Positions 5,138 through 10,467 of a DNA stretch of 10,467 bases are shown here, piece by piece (within the stretch, counting starts at the first letter, position 1; every line of letters starts with the position of its first letter). Made by a program: the position numbers and the translations under genes. The notes beneath the pieces are model-generated. The model was not told the origin of the DNA, made no database searches, and saw only the letters and a program-made list of their open reading frames with translations. This stretch comes from an uncultured Fidelibacterota bacterium (lineage in GTDB: Bacteria; Fidelibacterota; Marinisomatia; SCGC-AAA003-L08; D37C17), in NCBI GenBank assembly GCA_913049525.1, contig CAJWYZ010000032.1, positions 1-10,467 on the forward strand, read 5' to 3'.

Positions 5138-6238
5138 ATGGGATTAAAAGCCGGAATTGTAGGATTACCCAATGTTGGGAAATCAACCATATTTAATGCA
5201 CTCACCAAATCTGCCATACCTGCAGAAAATTACCCCTTTTGTACCATAGATCCAAATGTGGGTATTGTTGAGGTGCCAGATAAAAGATTAGTAGATATAT
5301 CTACTATTTTTAATCCAAAAGCCATTACCCCTGCCACGGTAGAGTTTGTAGATATTGCAGGGCTCGTCCGTGGGGCAAGCAAAGGGGAGGGTCTGGGAAA
5401 CCAGTTTTTATCTCACATACGTGATGTAGATGCAATTTTACATGTGGTTCGCTCCTTTGAAGAAAACAATATCACCCATGTGGAAGGAAGTCTAGATCCT
5501 GTTAGGGACATTGAAACTATAGAAACTGAACTATTAATCAGGGACATTGCCTCTGTTGATAAGCGGTTTGAAAAACTGCAAAAAAATGCCCGAATTGGAG
5601 ACAAAGATGCCAAAAAAGAGTTGCTCGTTTTAGATATTATCTTACCTAAAATGAATGAGGGTATATTGGTGCATGATATTGAATTAACTTCTGATCAACG
5701 TTTACTTATTAGGCCTCTTTCGCTCTTAACAGATAAGCCGACCCTCTATGTAGCAAATGTGGATGAAAATGAAATCATGTCTGAACAAAGGAGCGTTGGA
5801 TTACAAAAATTATTCGATTTTGCAGAAGAAAGAGGGAATGCTGCCATTCGATTATGTGGAAAACTGGAGGCAGAAATTTCAAATTTACAAGATGAAGAAC
5901 GTGTGTTTTTTCTGGAGGAATATAATCTACATGAACCTGGATTGGATAAACTCATTCATGCCAGCTATGATTTGTTGGGGCTGGAAACATTTTTTACTGC
6001 CGGAGAAAAAGAAGTGCGGGCTTGGACCGTCTCCAAAGGAATATCAGCACCGCAGGCAGCAGGAGAAATTCATTCAGATATTGAGCGAGGATTTATTAAG
6101 GCAGAAATTTATTCCTTCGCAGAATTGATGCAATTTAAATCTGAGGCGGCATTAAAAGAGGCGGGGAAAATAAGGCAGGAAGGAAAATCATATATTGTAC
6201 AAGATGGGGACGTGATATTTTTTAAATTTAATGTGTAA
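5138..6238 (+). CDS. ychF: Redox-regulated ATPase YchF (Obg-family, OLA1 homologue)
   Basis: 366 residues, close to the usual ~363. P-loop GLPNVGKS (9-16) and the highly characteristic G3 region DIAGLVRGASKGEGLGNQFL (72-91) identify YchF. The G4 position reads NVDE (207-210) instead of NKxD, which in this family underlies ATP over GTP preference. The central region (about 130-200) corresponds to the coiled-coil insertion. The TGS domain occupies the C-terminus (about 283-366, KEVRAWTVSKGISAPQAAGEIHSDIERGFIKAEI, ending DGDVIFFKFNV). In other bacteria YchF associates with ribosomes and affects stress responses. It is divergent from the reductase gene and ends one base before the end of the convergent rhomboid gene. 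The ATG at 5138 gives the standard MGLKAGIVGLPNVGKS start; no Shine-Dalgarno is seen. Confidence 0.98.
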   Translation: MGLKAGIVGLPNVGKSTIFNALTKSAIPAENYPFCTIDPNVGIVEVPDKRLVDISTIFNPKAITPATVEFVDIAGLVRGASKGEGLGNQFLSHIRDVDAILHVVRSFEENNITHVEGSLDPVRDIETIETELLIRDIASVDKRFEKLQKNARIGDKDAKKELLVLDIILPKMNEGILVHDIELTSDQRLLIRPLSLLTDKPTLYVANVDENEIMSEQRSVGLQKLFDFAEERGNAAIRLCGKLEAEISNLQDEERVFFLEEYNLHEPGLDKLIHASYDLLGLETFFTAGEKEVRAWTVSKGISAPQAAGEIHSDIERGFIKAEIYSFAELMQFKSEAALKEAGKIRQEGKSYIVQDGDVIFFKFNV

Positions 6239-6239
6239 T

Positions 6240-7076
6240 TTAATTGGGTGGGCGATCACCAAAAAGCTCCTTGCTAGCCTGGGTTAAATATTTTTCTTCC
6301 TGATCAGTCAAACTTTCCCAGCCCGACTCATTTAATTTATCTAATATTTCATCTACCCTTTTTTTCATAAGTATTTCTTTTCCATTGTTAGTGGGCAACT
6401 TTTGTTTCAGATTTTTTAACCGTAATTTGTAATACCCCATTTTTAAATTTTTCCAATTAACATTAAAATAAATAAACAGGAGTCCAATAACCATTCCAGA
6501 TAAATGAGTAATATGGCTCACATTCGACTGATTGGCAGATAAAAAAGCAATAAATGCAATTACACCAAGACCAAGTACCATATATTTTACTTTTAATGGG
6601 AAAAGTCCATATAAATAAACCATTCTATTGGGATAGGTAAATCCATAAGCGACCAGCAGACCATAAACTGCACCACTGGCACCAACTATGGGTACAATGG
6701 AATAAATGCCAAACAGTACTGTAATTAATCCTGCTCCAATTCCACAAGTAAAATAAAAAAATAAAAATTGGTTTTTCCCCCATTGCATTTCTAAATCTTT
6801 CCCGAACATCCACAAAACAAACATATTAAAAAATATATGGATAAAGCCTCCATGAATGAAGAGGTAGGTAAAAAGTTGCCAAACTTTATAATTTGTCCAT
6901 ACTTCACTTGGGACCAACCCAAAGGAGGTAAATAAAATACTTTTTTGTCCGGAAAGTTCGGCTAAAATAAAAACAATAATATTTATTATTACGAGAAATT
7001 TCACCCCTTTGGGAATTGTAAATGTTGGCGGGGAAAATCTTTGTCTAAACCCCGGGCTTGTATATTGGTATCTCAT
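6240..7076 (-). CDS. Rhomboid family intramembrane serine protease with C-terminal helical tail
   Basis: 278 residues with about six membrane helices between residues 25 and 207. The catalytic serine is Ser134 in GASGAVYG and the catalytic histidine is His191 in HITHLSG. HGGFIHIFFNMF (75-86) supplies the His80-x3-Asn84 oxyanion residues, so all active-site positions are present. A basic linker (about 208-240) leads to a small conserved-looking tail VDEILDKLNESGWESLTDQEEKYLTQASKEL (241-271). As far as I recall, such a tail is common on rhomboids of Bacteroidetes and relatives (the DUF6576 type). It probably cleaves membrane protein substrates; the substrate is unknown. The ATG directly follows the recO stop with no gap, so it is the last gene of the proS-recO-rhomboid run. 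Confidence 0.95.
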   Translation of the reverse strand: MRYQYTSPGFRQRFSPPTFTIPKGVKFLVIINIIVFILAELSGQKSILFTSFGLVPSEVWTNYKVWQLFTYLFIHGGFIHIFFNMFVLWMFGKDLEMQWGKNQFLFFYFTCGIGAGLITVLFGIYSIVPIVGASGAVYGLLVAYGFTYPNRMVYLYGLFPLKVKYMVLGLGVIAFIAFLSANQSNVSHITHLSGMVIGLLFIYFNVNWKNLKMGYYKLRLKNLKQKLPTNNGKEILMKKRVDEILDKLNESGWESLTDQEEKYLTQASKELFGDRPPN

Positions 7077-7844
7077 TTAAACAGATTTATCATTTTCTTC
7101 AATAATTAATTTACGAACCATCTCCATTGAGCGTACCCGCTTCAACCCTTCAATATGAAAAGATGTGAATAAATCTAAAAATCTAATTGGATTGATTATA
7201 CTGTTGTTCTCAATTGTTAATGATTTTAAATCATCTAAATGTAGTCCTGTTATCTTTTGGAGTGTTATAAAACTGTTTTCTTCTAAGTGTATTTGACTTT
7301 GCGTTACACATTTTGTACAAACTAATTCGCCTGTATAATCATCGATGCCGCCTTGAGATATTTCCGAAAAGCATTTGCTACAATTTTTCAGGTTCGGCAT
7401 AAATCCTAGTCGAATTGATAATTGATATAAAAAGAATGCAAATACTAACCAAAAATTTTGGGAAGCATCATTTAATTTATCCAGCACTCTCCAACCAAGA
7501 CGATATAATACAGGATAAGGGTTGCAGTCTAAAGTTGCCCTGTCAATAATTTCAACAATCGCTAATCCCAAAATTATTCGAGTTAAATTATTTCTTATTT
7601 GGGGATATTGTTGAATAAAACTCGCATCTTTTAAAATCTGAATATCTCTATTTGATTTATTATAATATTGAATGTGGATATGATTAATCGGTTCCAATAA
7701 CGCTCCAATAATGTTTTTTGGTCTTAATACACCTTTTGCTAAGATGGTTACTTTTCCACAATCCTCCGTAAACGCACGGAAAATAATGCTGGTGTCACTA
7801 AATGGTATTCTTTTTAGTACAATGGCATTGGTAGCAATCAACAC
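7077..7844 (-). CDS. recO: DNA repair protein RecO
   Basis: 255 residues, normal for RecO. The N-terminal OB fold (1-80) begins with the typical TNAIVLKRIPFSDTSIIFRAFTEDCGKVTILAKGVLRPKN. The helical domain follows, with a four-cysteine zinc site Cys155-x2-Cys158...Cys176-x2-Cys179 (CSKCF...LVCTKC). RecO anneals SSB-coated single strands and, with RecR, loads RecA at gaps. The start is GTG at 7844; the frame is open further upstream but nothing there resembles RecO. There is no clear Shine-Dalgarno. It lies 30 bp after proS and abuts the rhomboid gene, so all three are probably one transcript. Confidence 0.96.
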   Translation of the reverse strand: MLIATNAIVLKRIPFSDTSIIFRAFTEDCGKVTILAKGVLRPKNIIGALLEPINHIHIQYYNKSNRDIQILKDASFIQQYPQIRNNLTRIILGLAIVEIIDRATLDCNPYPVLYRLGWRVLDKLNDASQNFWLVFAFFLYQLSIRLGFMPNLKNCSKCFSEISQGGIDDYTGELVCTKCVTQSQIHLEENSFITLQKITGLHLDDLKSLTIENNSIINPIRFLDLFTSFHIEGLKRVRSMEMVRKLIIEENDKSV

Positions 7845-7874
7845 AAAAATTAAATAGAAAAAGAATGTGGATAA

Positions 7875-9347
7875 TTAATATGCCCGGGCAAAAATTACCT
7901 CATGTTTAGCGGGATTCCCTGAATAAATACAATTTTTATCTTTAATTTTTCCATCCAGCAAAATACAGCGGATGGTGGCTTTTGTTTCCTTTTTAATTGT
8001 AGCTTCAGAATCCGAATTACCATCCCAACCACAACGTATGAATCCGCCTTTCTCAATTAGATTTTTAAATTCTGCATAGCTATTGGCAGAAAAAGTATTC
8101 TTTTCTCTGAACTCAAATGCCTGGTTAAACATATTTTTTTGAATTTCTTCTAATAGCTGACTCATAGTCGAGGCGGCAGATTCAATTTTATAAGGAGTTT
8201 TCTCACCTGTATCTCTGCGAGCACAGAATACAGTCCCACTTTCCATATCTCTGGGGCCAACTTCAACGCGAATAGGTACTCCTTTCATTTCCCATTCATT
8301 AAATTTGAATCCAGGTGAAATATTCTGTCTGTCATCCAATTTAAATCGAATACCAATTTCTTTTAATTCTGCTAAGAAGGGTTTAAGAAATTTTTCAAAC
8401 TCTTCCAAACTGTTTTCATTCTTGATAATTGGAATAATAACAATTTGTACCGGGGCAACTTTTGGAGGCAACCGCAAACCCTTATCATCACCATGTACCA
8501 TAATAAGCGCTCCTACCAACCGTGTGCTAACTCCCCAGCTTGTAGCATAAACCAGCTCTTCTTTATTGTTTTCAGTTTGGAATTTTACATCAAATGCTTT
8601 GGCAAAATTTTGACCAAGATAATGAGATGTTCCTGCTTGTAACGCTTTTTTATCGCCCATCATGGCTTCTATGCAATAAGTATCCACTGCTCCGGCAAAA
8701 CGTTCAGCTTCTGACTTCAATCCCGTTAATACAGGAATGGCTAAAACTTTCTCCAACACTTCCTTATAAATATCTAGCATCTGCTTGCTTTCTTCCCGAG
8801 CTTCTTGCTCAGTTGCATGAGCAGTATGCCCTTCCTGCCATAAAAATTCGCTTGTTCGCAGAAACAAACGGGTGCGCATTTCCCAGCGTACTACATTGGC
8901 CCATTGGTTTATAAGAATGGGAAGGTCACGATAAGAATTAATCCACTTTTTATACATGGACCAAATCACTGTTTCAGATGTAGGGCGTACAATTATCTCT
9001 TCCTCTAATTTCGAATCGGGGTCAACAACCACACCTTCTCCGTCCGGTGATGATTTCAACCTGGAATGTGTCACTACTGCACATTCCTTGGCAAATCCTT
9101 CTATATGATCCGCTTCTTTTGATAAAAAAGATTTGGGTATAAATAATGGGAAATAGGCATTTACATGACCCGTCTCCTTAAACCGTTTATCAAAGGATTC
9201 TTTTATACTTTCCCATACACCAAAACCATACGGTCGAATGACCATGGTTCCTTTCACGGGCCCATAATCTGCCATTTCTGCTTTTGTTATTACATCCGTG
9301 TACCAACGGGCATAATCTTTACTTTTGGGGGTTACTCCTTTTGACAA
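7875..9347 (-). CDS. proS: Prolyl-tRNA synthetase, archaeal/eukaryote-like type without editing insertion
   Basis: 490-residue class II synthetase that charges tRNA-Pro. RPTSET is at 121-126, the motif 2 region VVRWEMRTRLFLRTSEFLWQEGH at about 152-174, GTSHYLGQNFAKAFDVKF at 239-256, and the motif 3 region GVSTRLVGALIMVHGDDKG at 272-290. An anticodon-binding domain (about 297-410) and the C-terminal domain typical of this type follow, ending in IFARAY. The roughly 180-residue INS editing domain of the longer bacterial type is absent. The C-terminal zinc site is incomplete: Cys439, Cys461 and Cys473 remain, but the expected fourth position is Ser476. TTG at 9347 is the start; it has an AAGGA Shine-Dalgarno and gives the family-typical N-terminus. 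Confidence 0.97.
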   Translation of the reverse strand: MSKGVTPKSKDYARWYTDVITKAEMADYGPVKGTMVIRPYGFGVWESIKESFDKRFKETGHVNAYFPLFIPKSFLSKEADHIEGFAKECAVVTHSRLKSSPDGEGVVVDPDSKLEEEIIVRPTSETVIWSMYKKWINSYRDLPILINQWANVVRWEMRTRLFLRTSEFLWQEGHTAHATEQEAREESKQMLDIYKEVLEKVLAIPVLTGLKSEAERFAGAVDTYCIEAMMGDKKALQAGTSHYLGQNFAKAFDVKFQTENNKEELVYATSWGVSTRLVGALIMVHGDDKGLRLPPKVAPVQIVIIPIIKNENSLEEFEKFLKPFLAELKEIGIRFKLDDRQNISPGFKFNEWEMKGVPIRVEVGPRDMESGTVFCARRDTGEKTPYKIESAASTMSQLLEEIQKNMFNQAFEFREKNTFSANSYAEFKNLIEKGGFIRCGWDGNSDSEATIKKETKATIRCILLDGKIKDKNCIYSGNPAKHEVIFARAY

Positions 9348-9353
9348 TTGAAA

Positions 9354-9358
9354 TCCTT
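9354..9358 (-). promoter_or_regulatory. Ribosome binding site deciding the proS TTG start
   Basis: Read on the minus strand, AAGGA lies 6 bp before TTG at 9347. Because most genes in the window lack such a site, it is good support for a TTG start here. There is no in-frame ATG near the conserved N-terminus that would give a better protein. Confidence 0.7.
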
Positions 9359-9449
9359 ATATTTTGATGTTTATTTGATGTAGAATTTAGCGAATTACTG
9401 GATAGATGAAAAATATATCATTATGAGTAGTTTATAAATTAAATATTTA

Positions 9450-10340
9450 TTATTGAGAGAACTTTAATCGCAAACCAACTGGACGGTGATCAGAAATATA
9501 ATTTTCATATTCGCTCCAGCCATTATCAAAGTATTCTTCTAAGCGAATGGTCTGTACAGAAGAACCCTCATTTTCAAATTCATTAAAAAGCTCATTGGTT
9601 ATAAGTATATGATCTAAATGGCTGGGCCAAGAAGGGTAAGACCAGTTTGAAGACGAACTATAAGCTATTTCCATATCAACAAATTTATAATTTGTACTAT
9701 CAATAATAAAATTTTGGAATACATTTATACTTTCTTCATCATTGAGTTCATCATTCAAATCTCCTACCAAGATTACTTTTTGACTATCTAAATTAGATTC
9801 AATATAGGTTTTGGTCAAAATAGAGGATTGCAGGCGGCGATATTCTTCGTCATCGTATTCAATTTCAATGGTTCCATTCCCACAACACTTATAATGATTA
9901 TTTATTATATAAACATTTTCACCTCCCCATTCTAATTCCATTAGCAATGGTGTCCGTGTTAAATTATAATTATCTAATGCTTGAATTTCTTCAATTCGGT
10001 TTATAATTACTTCGGATTTATATATATATGCTAATCCCCACGATCCACCTGCACGAAATCCTCTCCATCCATTTAATTGACCTACCAGTTGATTAAAATA
10101 ATCATCATCTCCAATTTCCTGCATGGCTATAATATCTACATCCAACAATGGGATTAACTCTGCTAAATAATTTACGGTACTACCATTTTGTTTAGGGAAG
10201 TTTTCTATATTCCATGTTATAACATCAAGCGTAGATTCAGTTCCAAACTGAATAGAATTACCAGAGGTAATAATTTTTTTATTTTCTGCACAGGAATTAA
10301 GAACTAAAAGAAGAAGAGTGGCGATGATCATTCTATTCAT
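9450..10340 (-). CDS. Endonuclease/exonuclease/phosphatase-fold lipoprotein
   Basis: 296 residues from ATG 10340. MNRMIIATLLLLVLNSC is a lipoprotein signal peptide with lipobox LNSC (Cys17), so the enzyme is probably anchored outside the cytoplasmic membrane. The EEP (DNase I-like) fold motifs are all present in order: ITWNIENF, MQEIGDDD (metal-binding Glu), NNHYKCC, GDLND, SHLDHILIT and SDHRPVGL, giving the catalytic His/Asp set. Substrate could be nucleic acid, a phospholipid or another phosphodiester; secreted nucleases of this fold are common, but the specificity cannot be read from sequence. A TTG ten codons upstream (10370) is in frame but would put extra residues before the signal peptide and has no ribosome binding site, so I prefer ATG 10340. 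It ends about 100 bp before the proS start. Confidence 0.88.
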   Translation of the reverse strand: MNRMIIATLLLLVLNSCAENKKIITSGNSIQFGTESTLDVITWNIENFPKQNGSTVNYLAELIPLLDVDIIAMQEIGDDDYFNQLVGQLNGWRGFRAGGSWGLAYIYKSEVIINRIEEIQALDNYNLTRTPLLMELEWGGENVYIINNHYKCCGNGTIEIEYDDEEYRRLQSSILTKTYIESNLDSQKVILVGDLNDELNDEESINVFQNFIIDSTNYKFVDMEIAYSSSSNWSYPSWPSHLDHILITNELFNEFENEGSSVQTIRLEEYFDNGWSEYENYISDHRPVGLRLKFSQ

Positions 10341-10426
10341 GGGAAAAATTATTGATCTATAAAGATGCAAACCAAGGGTGAATGATTATAAACTATGTAA
10401 ATTACATCCTTCAACAATTGTGAAAT

Positions 10427-10432
10427 AAGGAA
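10427..10432 (+). promoter_or_regulatory. Ribosome binding site of the right-edge gene
   Basis: AAGGAA lies 6 bp upstream of the ATG at 10439, a well-placed Shine-Dalgarno. It supports a real gene starting at the window edge, divergent from the lipoprotein nuclease gene. The 98-bp gap between the two genes would have to hold both promoters; no convincing hexamer pair was seen in it. Confidence 0.55.
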
Positions 10433-10438
10433 CAGTTT

Positions 10439-10467
10439 ATGAGAAAATCAGCCATTTTAATAACGGG
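10439..10467 (+). CDS. 5' end of a gene, probably a Rossmann-fold SDR/epimerase
   Basis: Only ten codons are visible: MRKSAILITG. The hydrophobic strand ending in TG is how short-chain dehydrogenases and NAD-dependent epimerases begin (strand beta-1 followed by TGxxxGxG). The start is backed by AAGGAA at the right distance. Family assignment rests on this short segment and remains tentative; the rest lies beyond the window. Confidence 0.55.

Noticed and set aside
8305-8914. Plus-strand open frames inside proS
   Set aside because: They are antisense to conserved catalytic regions of prolyl-tRNA synthetase, show no domain features and overlap one another.
10341-10370. TTG at 10370 as the start of the nuclease lipoprotein
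   Set aside because: It would add ten residues in front of an otherwise standard lipoprotein signal peptide and has no ribosome binding site; ATG at 10340 fits better.

Overview
The window is AT-rich, compact bacterial DNA carrying single-copy housekeeping genes plus one signalling locus. The protein features (a short prolyl-tRNA synthetase without the editing insertion, a rhomboid protease with a small helical C-terminal tail, lipoproteins with short signal peptides, weak or absent Shine-Dalgarno sequences, TTG/GTG starts) suggest a free-living bacterium of the Bacteroidetes/Chlorobi/Marinimicrobia (FCB) kind. The exact phylum is inference; no rRNA or marker search was possible.

Left part (1-3770): a two-component locus on the + strand. 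A large multi-PAS histidine kinase of the NarX/DegS (HisKA_3) type, open at the left edge, is followed 4 bp later by the decayed remnant of a response regulator and then by an intact NarL/LuxR-type response regulator. Both intergenic stretches behind the regulator copies carry the same composite palindromic element ending in a -35 box. The first copy lies where it could drive the intact regulator. The second lies in front of a short promoter-to-terminator segment that could encode a ~70-nt RNA with an exposed CCUCCUU stretch. The arrangement looks like a tandem duplication of [regulator + downstream control module] in which the first regulator collapsed. This is the most interesting part of the window.

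Middle part (3861-7844): a small TPR-like lipoprotein (+), a convergent SDR that looks like an enoyl-ACP reductase (-), and the divergent conserved ATPase YchF (+). YchF meets, tail to tail, the end of a minus-strand run of proS, recO and a rhomboid protease gene. recO and the rhomboid gene abut exactly, so they are almost surely co-transcribed; proS lies 30 bp upstream of recO. Both convergent junctions (4234-4244 and 6238-6240) leave no room for a terminator.

Right part (9450-10467): a minus-strand lipoprotein of the endonuclease/exonuclease/phosphatase fold. At the extreme right edge are the ribosome binding site and first ten codons of a + strand gene whose start looks like a Rossmann-fold dehydrogenase. 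No mobile elements, CRISPR arrays, tRNA or rRNA genes were seen.
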